From Burkholderia pyrrocinia (lineage in GTDB: Bacteria; Pseudomonadota; Gammaproteobacteria; Burkholderiales; Burkholderiaceae), in NCBI RefSeq assembly GCF_003330765.1, contig NZ_CP024903.1:868001-932000 (forward strand): a stretch of DNA of 64,000 nt, given 5' to 3'. The notes under the pieces are model-generated. The model had not been told where the DNA came from. It ran no database searches and saw nothing but the letters and a program-made list of their open reading frames with translations. Position numbers and translations under genes: made by a program. Below, one piece after another: positions 34,285 through 43,643 of the stretch (its first letter is position 1; each line of letters starts with the position of its first letter).

Positions 34285-34674
34285 CTAGACCGTCAACGCC
34301 TCGTCGATGCACGCCGCCAGCACCATCGCGGCGGCGTTGCCCGGCGTCGAGCCGAGCAATTGCGGCGCATAGACGCTGTCGCCGCTCTCGATCGACCGCC
34401 CCGACAGCGCGCAGACGCCGCGCTTGCGCGTCGTGAACAGCCGCCACTTCTGGTAGCCGTAGTGCCCGGTGCACGCATCGCGCCACGAAATCATCACGGT
34501 GTCGGCCGTGGGCCGCTCGAGCACGCTGATCGTCGGCCGGCTCGTCGCGTCCCACGACGGCAGCCGGTCGCGCGTGACGCTGCGCCGCTGCGGCACGCCC
34601 CACGAAACGGATGGCATGTCGAAGCTGCCGATTGCGGCGACGGTCATGAGCCAGGACGCTGCACTGTCATTCAT
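34285..34674 (-). CDS. DUF3331-family protein
   Basis: A 129-residue protein that I recognise as DUF3331, a family common in Burkholderia. It contains ISVLERPTADTVMISWRDA, then GHYGYQKWRLFTTRKRG and CALSGRSIESGDSVYAP. The last block with its Cys and GD resembles a small degenerate zinc-knuckle-like fold, but no second Cys pair is evident. There is no signal peptide. The stop TAG lies just after the symporter stop (convergent, 2 bp). The function is unknown. Confidence 0.75.
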   Translation of the reverse strand: MNDSAASWLMTVAAIGSFDMPSVSWGVPQRRSVTRDRLPSWDATSRPTISVLERPTADTVMISWRDACTGHYGYQKWRLFTTRKRGVCALSGRSIESGDSVYAPQLLGSTPGNAAAMVLAACIDEALTV

Positions 34675-34718
34675 GTGTGCTTTCCTCGAAACGTTACGCG
34701 GTGCCGCGACGCGCGGCA

Positions 34719-36011
34719 TCACGACAGGCGGATGCGCGGCTGCACGCAGCCGTTGATCCGTTCGGCGATCCACAGCAGGGTCGCCTTGGAGAAACCGTGC
34801 AGCGCCTGCTGGTGCCGCCGGTAGAGCATCAGGTGGCTGAACTGCGCGAAACGCCCCTGTATGAAGCCGCCGCGGAAGAACCCGAACTGCCCGAGCGTGC
34901 CGAACGCGTCGTAGTCGCTGATCGACACGAGCGCGCCGAAATCGTGGAACGCAAACGGCGGAATCGGCTTGCCGTCGAGCCACGCGGGCAGGTGCTTCGC
35001 GAGATGCTCGGCCTGCTGCGTCGCGACTTGCGCGGTCGGCGGCAGCGGCCGTTCGTGGCCGTCGGGCAGCAGGCTCGCGCAATCGCCGATCGCAAACACA
35101 TGTTCGTCGGCCGTCGCCTGCAGCGTGGGCCCGACGGCGATCTGGTTCGCGCGGTTCGTGTCGAGCCCGCCCAGCGCCTGCATGAAATCGGGCGCCTTCA
35201 CGCCCGCCGCCCAGACCATCAGGTCCGCTTCCGCGAACGAACCGTCGCCGTAGTGGAAGCCGGTCGCGTCGGCCGCTGTAACGCGCGTCGACGTCAGCAC
35301 GCGAAAGCCGATCTGTTCGAGCCGCCGCTGCGCCGACGCGGAAATCCTCGGCGGAAACGCGGCGAGGATGCGCGGGCCGCTTTCGAGCAGCGTGAGCTGC
35401 AGCCGTTCGCGCACCGTTTCGTCGCCGTAGGCTTGCGCCACCTCCAGCAACCGGCTCAGTTCCGCCGCGAGTTCCACGCCGGTCGCGCCCGCGCCGACGA
35501 TCGCGACGCGCAGCGGCTCGTCGCGCGCGATGCTGCGAAACACGCGCATCCGCAACGCTTCGTTGAAGGTCTCGGCCTGCTTCTGACTGTCGATGAAGTA
35601 GCAGTGCTCGCGCACCCCCGGCACGCCGAAATCGTTGGCCTGGCTGCCGAGCGCGAGGATCAGCACGTCGTATTCGAGTTCGCGCGCATCGATCACCAGC
35701 GCGCCGTCCTGCGAGCGGATTTCGCCGAGCCGCACGCGGCGGCGCGCGCGATCGAGCCCCGTCAGCTCGCCGGGCTGGTACGTGTAACCGTGGTCGCGCG
35801 CATGGGCGAGGAAGATCACCTGCTGCTGCTGCACGTCGCGCGTGCCGGCTGCGATCGTGTGCAGCATCGGCTTCCAGATGTGGGTCGGGCTGCGGTCGAC
35901 GACGGTGACCTGCGCGCGCCCGGACCGGCCGAGACGCTCGCCCAGGCGGGTCGCGAGCTGCAGTCCGGCGATCCCGCCGCCGACGATGACGATGCGTGTA
36001 GGGGTTGTCAT
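34719..36011 (-). CDS. Type II NADH dehydrogenase-like FAD oxidoreductase
   Basis: A 430-residue pyridine nucleotide-disulfide-family flavoprotein of the NDH-2 type, oxidising NADH and reducing quinone at the inner membrane without proton pumping. The FAD-binding fold is IVIVGGGIAGLQLATRLG (7-24), the NADH-binding fold VAIVGAGATGVELAAELSRL (about 169-188), and the FAD-closing motif HVFAIGDCASL (about 304). The C-terminal amphipathic region (GFFRGGFIQGRFAQF) could sit on the membrane. No ribosome-binding site is visible; a perfect palindrome begins 8 bp upstream, suggesting control by the divergent TetR gene. Confidence 0.9.
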   Translation of the reverse strand: MTTPTRIVIVGGGIAGLQLATRLGERLGRSGRAQVTVVDRSPTHIWKPMLHTIAAGTRDVQQQQVIFLAHARDHGYTYQPGELTGLDRARRRVRLGEIRSQDGALVIDARELEYDVLILALGSQANDFGVPGVREHCYFIDSQKQAETFNEALRMRVFRSIARDEPLRVAIVGAGATGVELAAELSRLLEVAQAYGDETVRERLQLTLLESGPRILAAFPPRISASAQRRLEQIGFRVLTSTRVTAADATGFHYGDGSFAEADLMVWAAGVKAPDFMQALGGLDTNRANQIAVGPTLQATADEHVFAIGDCASLLPDGHERPLPPTAQVATQQAEHLAKHLPAWLDGKPIPPFAFHDFGALVSISDYDAFGTLGQFGFFRGGFIQGRFAQFSHLMLYRRHQQALHGFSKATLLWIAERINGCVQPRIRLS

Positions 36012-36018
36012 GAATAAA

Positions 36019-36032
36019 TCATCACGTGATGA
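36019..36032. promoter_or_regulatory. Perfect palindrome, candidate TetR operator
   Basis: TCATCACGTGATGA is a perfect 14-bp palindrome between the divergent ndh-like and TetR genes. It lies only 8 bp upstream of the ndh start codon and 127 bp before the TetR start. Palindromes of this size are typical TetR-family sites. Placed over the translation-start region, it would block transcription of the dehydrogenase gene. Confidence 0.6.
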
Positions 36033-36159
36033 ATAAGGTATGATCCTAGCGCTTTCCGGCTTCGCGTGTCAACGAAGCGGGGCAGGCAGCCCGGTTCCGG
36101 CGACGTGAAACCGGGGTCCGAACACGGGCATTCGAACCATTCAAGGGGAGCAGGAAAAC

Positions 36160-36813
36160 GTGGCTGAAGTCACTGAGCGCGCGCCGTCGAAGCGGCGTAC
36201 GCGCGGGCGGCCGCTGGCGGATGCGTCCGTCGGTCCGGACGTGATATTGCGGGCCGCGCGCCGCACGTTCGCGAAGCGTGGCTACGACGCGACGAGCGTG
36301 CGCGAAGTCGCGCGCGAACTGGGAATCGACGCGGCGCTGATCGCCCATCATTTCGGCACAAAGGAAACATTGTGGCTGGCCGTCGTCGAGCAGATCGCCG
36401 AGCTGGCCGAGCCGATGTTCGACGCGTTGCGCGCGCTGCGCACGTCGTCATTGCCGCATCGCGAGCGCGTGCGGCGCGCGATCGAGCTGTGCGTCGATCA
36501 CGAATTCGAAGAGCCGGATATCGGCATGTTCTTCTCGACGGCGGCGACCGAGGAGGGCTGCCGGCTCGACCAGTTGCAGGCGCGGCTCGTGCGCCCGTAT
36601 CACGACGTGATGGTGCCGTTGCTGTCGGACGCGGTGCAGGCCGGCGCAATCCGCGCGGCGGATCCGGTCGTGCTGTTCTTCATGATCGCGAGCGCGATCG
36701 GCATGACGGTCTCGTACAGCCACATGATGCGGGAGTACACGTCGCTGCCCGCGCGGCAGCCTGAATTCAAGCAGGCCGTGCTTGGCATCGCGCTCAACCT
36801 GATCGGCGACTGA
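36160..36813 (+). CDS. TetR/AcrR-family transcriptional regulator
   Basis: A 217-residue repressor starting at GTG 36160 with AGGA 5 nt upstream. The TetR helix-turn-helix is ILRAARRTFAKRGYDATSVREVARELGIDAALIAHHFGTKETLW (about 29-72). The C-terminal ligand domain is all-helical. It is divergent from the NDH-2 gene, whose upstream palindrome it probably binds. It converges with soxR across 96 bp. The ligand is unknown. Confidence 0.9.
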   Translation: MAEVTERAPSKRRTRGRPLADASVGPDVILRAARRTFAKRGYDATSVREVARELGIDAALIAHHFGTKETLWLAVVEQIAELAEPMFDALRALRTSSLPHRERVRRAIELCVDHEFEEPDIGMFFSTAATEEGCRLDQLQARLVRPYHDVMVPLLSDAVQAGAIRAADPVVLFFMIASAIGMTVSYSHMMREYTSLPARQPEFKQAVLGIALNLIGD

Positions 36814-36909
36814 GCGTCGCGCGGTCTCGCGCATGCGGCCGCGAAGGCCGGCGTCGAAAGTTTCACCGTCGCGCTCGCGCGGGAACTCGGGCCGCGCGGG
36901 CCCCGTCCG

Positions 36910-37389
36910 TCATTCGAGGTCCTTGGGCGGCGCGTCGCCGAGCCAGCGCCGCGCGCCGGGCCCGTTGCGGCCCGCGCGGTCCTCCGGGTTGGTCAGCTTG
37001 CAGCGCTTCAGCGACAGGCAGCCGCAGCCAATGCACTCGTCGAGGTTGATGTAGAGCCGCTGCAGTTCCTCGATCCGGCTCGCGACGCGCTGCTTCCAGC
37101 CGCGCGACAGCCGCTGCCAGTCCTTGTTGCTCGGTGCCGTATCCTCAGGAAGGCTGACGAGTTGCTCGGCGATCTCGTCGAGCGAATAGCCGATCTTCTG
37201 CGCGAACACGATGAACGCGATCAGCCGCAGCACCGCGCGCGAATAGTGGCGGTGGCTCGAGCCGTTCCGGTGCGACTTGATGAGCCCGCGCGTCTCGTAG
37301 AAGCGCAGCGTCGATGCCGGCACACCGCTGCGCGCGGCCACTTCGCGGATCGACATCAGTGGCCACTGCGGAATTTCCTGGATACCCAT
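36910..37389 (-). CDS. soxR: Redox-sensitive regulator SoxR
   Basis: A 159-residue MerR-family regulator. The N-terminal winged helix is MSIREVAARSGVPASTLRFYE, followed by the long dimerisation helix and the [2Fe-2S] cluster motif CIGCGCLSLKRC (C-x2-C-x-C-x5-C), which defines SoxR. It responds to redox-cycling compounds such as phenazines by twisting its promoter DNA. The start at 37389 has GGAGG 6 nt upstream. The C-terminal extension after the cluster (GARRWLGDAPPKDLE) resembles SoxR of pseudomonads. It is divergent from an RND efflux operon whose promoter has a matching SoxR-type site. Confidence 0.95.
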   Translation of the reverse strand: MGIQEIPQWPLMSIREVAARSGVPASTLRFYETRGLIKSHRNGSSHRHYSRAVLRLIAFIVFAQKIGYSLDEIAEQLVSLPEDTAPSNKDWQRLSRGWKQRVASRIEELQRLYINLDECIGCGCLSLKRCKLTNPEDRAGRNGPGARRWLGDAPPKDLE

Positions 37390-37407
37390 GACGCCCTCCG
37401 GGAAAGC

Positions 37408-37438
37408 TTGACTTGAAGTTAACTTCAACTTTTATGCT
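37408..37438 (+). promoter_or_regulatory. SoxR-type promoter with 19-bp spacer
   Basis: The -35 TTGACT (37408-37413) and -10 TATGCT (37433-37438) are separated by 19 bp, the overlong spacer characteristic of MerR/SoxR-activated promoters. The spacer contains the perfect 16-bp palindrome TTGAAGTTAACTTCAA at 37413-37428. It reads toward the efflux operon, with the ATG about 30 bp after the -10. The site begins only 19 bp upstream of the soxR start, allowing autoregulation. Confidence 0.85.
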
Positions 37439-37468
37439 ACGCGGCAGTTTAACCCGTCGCGAGGCATC

Positions 37469-38695
37469 ATGCTCCCCTTATCCCTACGCAGGACGTCGCC
37501 GTTGGGCGCCACTTGTGCACTGCTGCTGGCGTTGTCGGGCTGTCACGACGGCAAAGGCGCAGCGTCGGCCCATCCCCTTCCCGAAGTCGGCGTCGCCACC
37601 GTCGCGCCGCGCACGGTCCGCCTCGCGGACGAATTCAACGGACGCGTCGAGGCCGTCGACGCGGTCGAATTGCGGCCGCGTGTGAGCGGCTATCTGCAGC
37701 GCGTCGCCTACAAGGAGGGCGACCTCGTCGCGCAAGGTGCGCTGCTGTTCGAGGTCGACCCGCGCCCGTACCGGATCGCGCTCGACCGCGCGAACGCGCA
37801 GCAGCAGCGGGCCCGCGCGGCCGCGAGTCTTGCGAACGTGCAGCTCAAGCGCGTGCGGACGCTGATCGATGCGCATGCGACGTCGCAGGAAGAGCTCGAC
37901 AACGCGCGCGCCACCGCCGAGCAGGCACGCGCGGACCTGCAGGCGGCCGACGCGGCCGTCGCCGACGCGAAGCTCAATCTCGGCTTCACCGAAGTGCGCG
38001 CGCCGATCGCGGGCCGTGTCGGCCGCGCGGTCGCGACCGCCGGCAACCTTGCGCGCGCGGACGACACGCTGCTGACGACCGTCGTGTCGCAGGATCCTGT
38101 CTACGTGTATTTCGACTGCGACGAGCAGAGCTACCTGCGCTACAACGCGCGGCGTGCCGACCCGAAGCATCGCGCGATCGGCGCCGATCCGGTGCGCGTG
38201 GGCCTCGCGAACGAGACGGGCTTCCCGCATGCGGGCACCGTCGATTTCCTCGACAACCGGCTCGACCCGCAAACCGGCACGATCCGCGCGCGCGTGCGGC
38301 TGCCGAACGCGGACCACACGTTCACGCCGGGCCTGTATGCACGCGTGCAACTCGTCAGCGGCCGGGACCAGGATGCGCTGCTCGTCGACGACAAGGCCGT
38401 GCTGACCGACCAGGACCGCAAGTACGTGTACGTGATCGGCCCCGACGACAAGGCGCTGCGCCGCGATGTGACGATCGGCCGCGAGCTGGAAGGTGAGCGC
38501 ATCGTCGAGAAGGGGCTGCAGGCGGGCGATCGCGTGGTCGTCGACGGCGTGCAGCGAATTTACTATCCAGGCGCGCAGGTGAAGCCGAAGGCGCTGCCCG
38601 TGCGCGCCGATGCCGGTACTGGCAACGGCAACGGCAACGGCACGGGCGGCGGCACGCAGGCAGTGGCCGACGCCGGCGCGCCGGCCGCGCAATGA
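37469..38695 (+). CDS. RND efflux periplasmic adaptor (MexH-like)
   Basis: A 408-residue membrane-fusion lipoprotein. The lipobox LLLALSGC places the lipidated Cys near residue 27. The biotinyl-lipoyl halves RVEAVDAVELRPRVSGYL and LGFTEVRAPIAGRVGRAV flank a coiled coil rich in Ala and Arg (about 105-165). The beta-barrel and membrane-proximal domain follow. The C-terminus carries a Gly-Asn low-complexity tail (GTGNGNGNGTGGG). It bridges the inner-membrane pump and the outer-membrane channel encoded next. It is the first gene of the SoxR-controlled operon. Confidence 0.93.
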   Translation: MLPLSLRRTSPLGATCALLLALSGCHDGKGAASAHPLPEVGVATVAPRTVRLADEFNGRVEAVDAVELRPRVSGYLQRVAYKEGDLVAQGALLFEVDPRPYRIALDRANAQQQRARAAASLANVQLKRVRTLIDAHATSQEELDNARATAEQARADLQAADAAVADAKLNLGFTEVRAPIAGRVGRAVATAGNLARADDTLLTTVVSQDPVYVYFDCDEQSYLRYNARRADPKHRAIGADPVRVGLANETGFPHAGTVDFLDNRLDPQTGTIRARVRLPNADHTFTPGLYARVQLVSGRDQDALLVDDKAVLTDQDRKYVYVIGPDDKALRRDVTIGRELEGERIVEKGLQAGDRVVVDGVQRIYYPGAQVKPKALPVRADAGTGNGNGNGTGGGTQAVADAGAPAAQ

Positions 38696-38708
38696 CGGGA
38701 GACATGTG

Positions 38709-41700
38709 ATGGATTTCTCCCGATTCTTCATCGACCGGCCGATTTTCGCGGTCGTGCTGTCGATCGTCGTCTTCGCGCTCGGCCTGATCTCGATCCCGAT
38801 GCTGCCGGCCGGCGAATATCCGGAAGTCGTGCCGCCGAGCGTCGTCGTGCGGGCGACGTACCCGGGCGCGAACCCGAAGGAAATCGCCGAATCGGTCGCC
38901 GAACCGCTGGAAGAGGCGATCAACGGCGTCGAAGGCATCATGTACATGAAGTCGGTCGCCGGGTCGGACGGCAGCCTGCAGGTCGTCGTCACGTTCCTGC
39001 AAGGTGTCGATCCCGACACGGCCGCCGTGCGCGTGCAGAACCGCGTGAGCCAGGCGCTGTCGCGCCTGCCCGACGAGGTGCGCCAGTACGGCGTGACCAC
39101 GCAGAAGCAGTCGCCGACGCCGCTGATGTATGTGAGCCTCTATTCGCCGGACAACAGCCGCGATTCGCTGTACCTGCGCAACTACCTGACATTGCACGTG
39201 AAGGACGAGCTGTCGCGGCTCACCGGTATCGGCGACGTCGGCGTGTACGGCTCCGGCGACTACGCGATGCGGCTGTGGCTCGACCCGAACCGGCTCGCGT
39301 CGCGCGGACTGACCGCGAGCGACGTGATCGCCGCCGTGTGCGAGCAGAACGTGCAGGTGTCGGCCGGCCAGCTCGGCGCGGAGCCGTCGCCGAAGGCGAA
39401 TGACTTCCTCGTGTCGATCAACGTGCGCGGCCGGCTGCGCACGGTGCAGGAGTTCAGCGACATCGTGCTGCGCAACGGCGACGACGGCCAGGTCGTGAAG
39501 CTGTCCGACGTCGCGCGCATCGAGCTCGGCGCGGGCGACTACACGCTGCGCTCGTATTTCAACGACAAGCATTCGGCCGTGGTCGGCATCTTCCTGTCGC
39601 CGGGCGCGAACGCGCTCGACGTCGCGAAGGCCGTTTATGCGAAGCTCGACGAACTGTCCAAGCGCTTCCCGCCCGGCGTTGCGTACCGCCCCGTGTGGGA
39701 CCCGACGGTGTTCGTGCGCGAATCGATCCGTGCGGTGCAGCACACGCTGATCGAGGCGGTCGTGCTGGTCGTGCTCGTCGTGATCCTGTTCCTGCAGACG
39801 TGGCGCGCATCGATCATTCCGCTTGTCGCAGTGCCCGTATCGGTGGTCGGCACGTTCGCATGGCTCCATCTGCTCGGCTATTCGATCAACACGCTGACGC
39901 TGTTCGGGCTCGTGCTCGCGATCGGGATCGTCGTCGACGATGCGATCGTCGTCGTCGAGAACGTCGAGCGCAACATCGCGCAGGGGCTGAGCCCGCGCGA
40001 TGCCGCGCACCAGGCGATGCGCGAGGTGTCGGGGCCGATCGTCGCGATCGCGCTCGTGCTGTGCGCGGTGTTCGTGCCGATGGCGTTCATGTCGGGCGTC
40101 ACGGGCCAGTTCTACAAGCAGTTCGCGGTGACGATCGCGATTTCGACGGTGATCTCCGCGATCAACTCGCTGACGCTGTCGCCCGCGCTCGCGGCGAAGC
40201 TGCTGCGCCCGCACGGTGCGCCGAAGGATGCGCTGACACGCGGGCTCGACCGCGCGTTCGGCTGGCTGTTCCATCCGTTCAACCGCTTCTTCGAGCGCAG
40301 CTCCGATCGCTATCACGGCGTGGTCGCACGCACGCTGAAGCGGCGCGGCGTGGTGTTCGCGGTCTATGCGGCGCTGCTCGCGGGCACCGCGCTGCTGTTC
40401 AATGCGGTGCCCGGCGGCTTCATCCCCGTGCAGGACAAGCTGTACCTGTTCGCGGGCGCGAAGCTGCCGGAAGGCGCGTCGCTCGCGCGCACCAGCGCGG
40501 TGACCGAGCAGATGACGAAGATCGCGCTCGGCACCGACGGCGTCGAGATGGTGCCGGCGTTTGCCGGGCTGAATGCGCTGCAGGGCGTGAACACGCCGAA
40601 CATCACGAACTCGTACGTGATCCTGAAGCCGTTCGACCAGCGTCATCGCACTGCCGCGCAGATCAACGCGGACCTGAACGCGCGCTTCGCGGCCATCGGC
40701 GGCGGCATCACCTATGCGCTGATGCCACCGCCGATCCAGGGCCTCGGCAACGGCTCCGGCTACTCGCTGTACCTGGAGGATCGCGGCGGGCTCGGCTACG
40801 GCGCGTTGCAGAACGCGCTCACCGCATTCCAGGCCGCGGTCGCGAAGACGCCGGGGATGAGTTATCCCGTCAGCTCGTACCAGGCGAACATCCCGCAACT
40901 CGAGGTGAAGGTCGACCGGCTGAAGGCGAAGGCGCAGGGCGTCGCGCTGACCGACCTGTTCAACACGCTGCAGGTCTATCTCGGCTCGATGTACGTGAAC
41001 GACTTCAACGTGTTCGGCCGCGTGTACCGCGTGATGGCGCAGGCCGATGCCGGCCACCGGCAGACGGCCGCCGACATCGCGAACCTGCGCACGCGCAATG
41101 CGAAGGGCGAGATGGTGCCGATCGGCTCGATGGTCACGGTCGGCCCCGCGTACGGGCCCGACCCGGTCGTCCGCTACAACGGTTATCCGGCCGCGGACCT
41201 GATCGGCGACGCCGATCCGAAGACGATGTCGTCGTCGCAGGCAATCGCGAAGCTCCAGCAGATCGCGAAGGAGGTATTGCCGCCCGGCATCACGCTCGAA
41301 TGGACCGACCTCAGCTACCAGCAGGTCACGCAGAGCAACGCGGCGATCGTCGTGTTCCCGCTCGCGGTGATGCTGGTGTTCCTCGTGCTTGCGTCGCTGT
41401 ACGAGAGCTGGACGCTGCCGCTTGCGGTGATCCTGATCGTGCCCGTGTGCATGTGCGCGGCGCTGTTCGGCGTGTGGCTGTCGGGCGGCGACAACAACGT
41501 GTTCGTGCAGGTCGGTCTGGTCGTGCTGATGGGGTTGGCATGCAAGAACGCGATCCTGATCGTCGAGTTCGCGCGCGAGCTCGAAATCCAGGGCAAGGGC
41601 GTGATCGAAGCCGCGCTCGAGGCGTGCAAGCTGCGGCTGCGCCCGATCGTGATGACGTCGGTCGCGTTCATCGCGGGCTCGGTGCCGCTCCTGATCGGCA

Positions 41701-41882
41701 GCGGCGCGGGCAGCGAAGTGCGCGCGGCCACCGGCGTCACCGTGTTCGCGGGGATGCTGGGCGTCACGCTGTTCGGGCTGTTCCTGACGCCCGTGTTCTA
41801 TGTCGCGATCCGCAAGCTCGCAGGCGGCACGCCGGCCGTCTGGAGCGAACAGCACGGCACCCTTGAAGGAGAAAACCGATGA
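38709..41882 (+). CDS. RND multidrug efflux pump, inner-membrane subunit
   Basis: A 1057-residue HAE1-family proton-driven pump, normal family length. It begins MDFSRFFIDRPIFAVVLSIV as usual. The TM4 proton-relay Asp pair is in LVLAIGIVVDDAIVVVENVER (about 400-420), and the second hydrophobic half contains LVVLMGLACKNAILIVEFAREL. Two large periplasmic loops are present. GGGAG precedes the ATG at 38709. It exports toxic compounds from periplasm or membrane through the TolC-type partner. SoxR control suggests redox-active antibiotics or endogenous metabolites, as with MexGHI-OpmD in Pseudomonas. Confidence 0.95.
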   Translation: MDFSRFFIDRPIFAVVLSIVVFALGLISIPMLPAGEYPEVVPPSVVVRATYPGANPKEIAESVAEPLEEAINGVEGIMYMKSVAGSDGSLQVVVTFLQGVDPDTAAVRVQNRVSQALSRLPDEVRQYGVTTQKQSPTPLMYVSLYSPDNSRDSLYLRNYLTLHVKDELSRLTGIGDVGVYGSGDYAMRLWLDPNRLASRGLTASDVIAAVCEQNVQVSAGQLGAEPSPKANDFLVSINVRGRLRTVQEFSDIVLRNGDDGQVVKLSDVARIELGAGDYTLRSYFNDKHSAVVGIFLSPGANALDVAKAVYAKLDELSKRFPPGVAYRPVWDPTVFVRESIRAVQHTLIEAVVLVVLVVILFLQTWRASIIPLVAVPVSVVGTFAWLHLLGYSINTLTLFGLVLAIGIVVDDAIVVVENVERNIAQGLSPRDAAHQAMREVSGPIVAIALVLCAVFVPMAFMSGVTGQFYKQFAVTIAISTVISAINSLTLSPALAAKLLRPHGAPKDALTRGLDRAFGWLFHPFNRFFERSSDRYHGVVARTLKRRGVVFAVYAALLAGTALLFNAVPGGFIPVQDKLYLFAGAKLPEGASLARTSAVTEQMTKIALGTDGVEMVPAFAGLNALQGVNTPNITNSYVILKPFDQRHRTAAQINADLNARFAAIGGGITYALMPPPIQGLGNGSGYSLYLEDRGGLGYGALQNALTAFQAAVAKTPGMSYPVSSYQANIPQLEVKVDRLKAKAQGVALTDLFNTLQVYLGSMYVNDFNVFGRVYRVMAQADAGHRQTAADIANLRTRNAKGEMVPIGSMVTVGPAYGPDPVVRYNGYPAADLIGDADPKTMSSSQAIAKLQQIAKEVLPPGITLEWTDLSYQQVTQSNAAIVVFPLAVMLVFLVLASLYESWTLPLAVILIVPVCMCAALFGVWLSGGDNNVFVQVGLVVLMGLACKNAILIVEFARELEIQGKGVIEAALEACKLRLRPIVMTSVAFIAGSVPLLIGSGAGSEVRAATGVTVFAGMLGVTLFGLFLTPVFYVAIRKLAGGTPAVWSEQHGTLEGENR

Positions 41883-43390
41883 GCGCAGCTTTCCGTCTTT
41901 CCGCGTTCGCGATGTCGGTGACGCTCGCCGCGTGCGCGGTCGGCCCCGATTTCAGGCGGCCCGACATGGCGACCGCCGTACGGTTCGCACGCGACGCGCA
42001 TCCGGCCACGCAGCACGATGCGTCGCCGGCCGATACGCCGCCCGACGCATCGGCCGATGCCGACGCCGCGTTCTGGCGCGGCTTCGGCGATCCGGCGCTG
42101 ACGCGGCTGGTCGACGCGGCGCTCGCGGCGAACCAGGACCTGCAGGTCGCCGTGTCGCGCTACGACGCATCGAATGCGCTGCTGTCGCAGGCGGCCTTCG
42201 ACCGCTATCCGACGATCACCGCGAGCGGCCAGATCGGCCATCAACTGATGAGCAAGGACCAGGCATTCGGCGCGCCGCGCAGCCAGCGCGATACGCCGAC
42301 GTCCAGCATCGGGATCAATGCCGCGTGGGAGCTCGACCTGTTCGGCCGGGTGCGCCGCTCGATCGAGTCGCAGCGAGCGGAAACGGCGGCCAGCGCGGCG
42401 GACGTGCGTGCGGTGCGCGTCGCGATCGCGGGCGAGGTCGCGAGCACGTATGTCGATCTGCGCGGCTCGCAGGAGCGGCTGCGGATCGCGCGAGACAACG
42501 CGGACAACCAGAAGCAGACGCTCGCGCTGATCAATGCGCGCGTCGGCGCGGGGCGCGGCTCCGAACTCGATGCGGCGCGCGCGCGGGCGCAGTACGAATC
42601 GACGACGTCGCGGATCGCCGTGTACGAAGCCGCGATCGGCGTCGACGAGCACCGCCTCGCGGTGCTGACCGGGCAGACGCCGGATGCGCTGATCGGCCGG
42701 TTCGATATCCCGAAGGCAGCCGCGTCGACGGGCACGCCCGTGCCGCTGCCAGTGCTTGCCGCCGACATCGATCCCGGCACGCCGGGCGACCTGCTGCGCC
42801 GGCGCCCCGATGTCGCGGCCGCCGAAGCGCGGCTGCATGCGGCGACCGCGCGCATCGGCGTCGCGACGGCCGACCTGTTTCCGCGCTTCACGCTGTCGGG
42901 GCTGCTCGGCAGCGCGACGAGCAGCTACGGATTCTTCCGGGCCGGCAGCGATACGAACCTGATCGCGCTTGGCATTGACTGGTCGTTCCTCGATGTCGGC
43001 CGCGTGCGCGCGCGGATCGCCGCGAGCGACGCGGAAGCGGCCGGCCAGCTCGCGCAGTACCGGCGGACCGTGCTCGGTGCGCTGGAGGAAACGGAGAACG
43101 CGTTGTTGCGCGTCGCGCGCACCCGCGACGAGACGGCGCACCTCTTGCGGGCGGCGGACGACAGCGCGCGCGCCGCGCAGCTCGCGCAGACGCGCTTCTC
43201 GGCCGGTGCGATCGACTACTACGAAGTGCTCGACGCGCAGCGGACGCTGCTGCAGGCGCAGGATGCGGCGGCCGACGGGCGGATGCGCAGCGCGGCGTCG
43301 ACGGTGGCACTGTACAAGGCGCTCGCGGGCGGCTGGCCGTCGGGAACGGGGCAGGGGGCGCAAGGCCCGCTCGCGCAGTCGGGGCGGTAG
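41879..43390 (+). CDS. RND efflux outer-membrane factor (NodT/OprM family lipoprotein)
   Basis: A 503-residue outer-membrane channel of the TolC/OprM family. The lipobox SVTLAAC puts the acylated Cys at residue 19, followed by AVGPDFRRPD, the usual OprM-like N-terminus. Two outer-membrane-efflux repeats are visible (LTRLVDAALAANQDLQVAVS; LLRRRPDVAAAEARLHAATA). The ATG overlaps the pump stop by 4 bp, with AAGGAG 8 nt upstream, so translation is coupled. It completes the tripartite pump and is the last gene of the operon. Confidence 0.93.
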   Translation: MSAAFRLSAFAMSVTLAACAVGPDFRRPDMATAVRFARDAHPATQHDASPADTPPDASADADAAFWRGFGDPALTRLVDAALAANQDLQVAVSRYDASNALLSQAAFDRYPTITASGQIGHQLMSKDQAFGAPRSQRDTPTSSIGINAAWELDLFGRVRRSIESQRAETAASAADVRAVRVAIAGEVASTYVDLRGSQERLRIARDNADNQKQTLALINARVGAGRGSELDAARARAQYESTTSRIAVYEAAIGVDEHRLAVLTGQTPDALIGRFDIPKAAASTGTPVPLPVLAADIDPGTPGDLLRRRPDVAAAEARLHAATARIGVATADLFPRFTLSGLLGSATSSYGFFRAGSDTNLIALGIDWSFLDVGRVRARIAASDAEAAGQLAQYRRTVLGALEETENALLRVARTRDETAHLLRAADDSARAAQLAQTRFSAGAIDYYEVLDAQRTLLQAQDAAADGRMRSAASTVALYKALAGGWPSGTGQGAQGPLAQSGR

Positions 43391-43643
43391 CACGCGGGGC
43401 CGCGCGGCGGGCCGGGGGCGTTGCGCCCGCCGCGCGGCGGACCTCGCATCGCCCGCGCCGCACGGGCGGCGCGGAAACCGGCCGGTTGCCCGCCGGGAAA
43501 CATTGTTCTCCTTCGTCGTAAACGTCTCGAATGCGTGATATTTGCGCTGCTCGATCCGGTTTAGAGTGGCCGCGAATCGATGACGATGTGTCGTATGGCC
43601 GCAGCCCCGGGCCGTACAGGCGCACCAGAGGAGCTGGAGACAA

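Noticed and set aside
38355..41855. Very long open frame (about 1166 codons) on the minus strand opposite the RND pump
   Set aside because: It is Arg/His/Asp-rich, has no family resemblance, and mirrors the third-position GC bias of the real pump gene.
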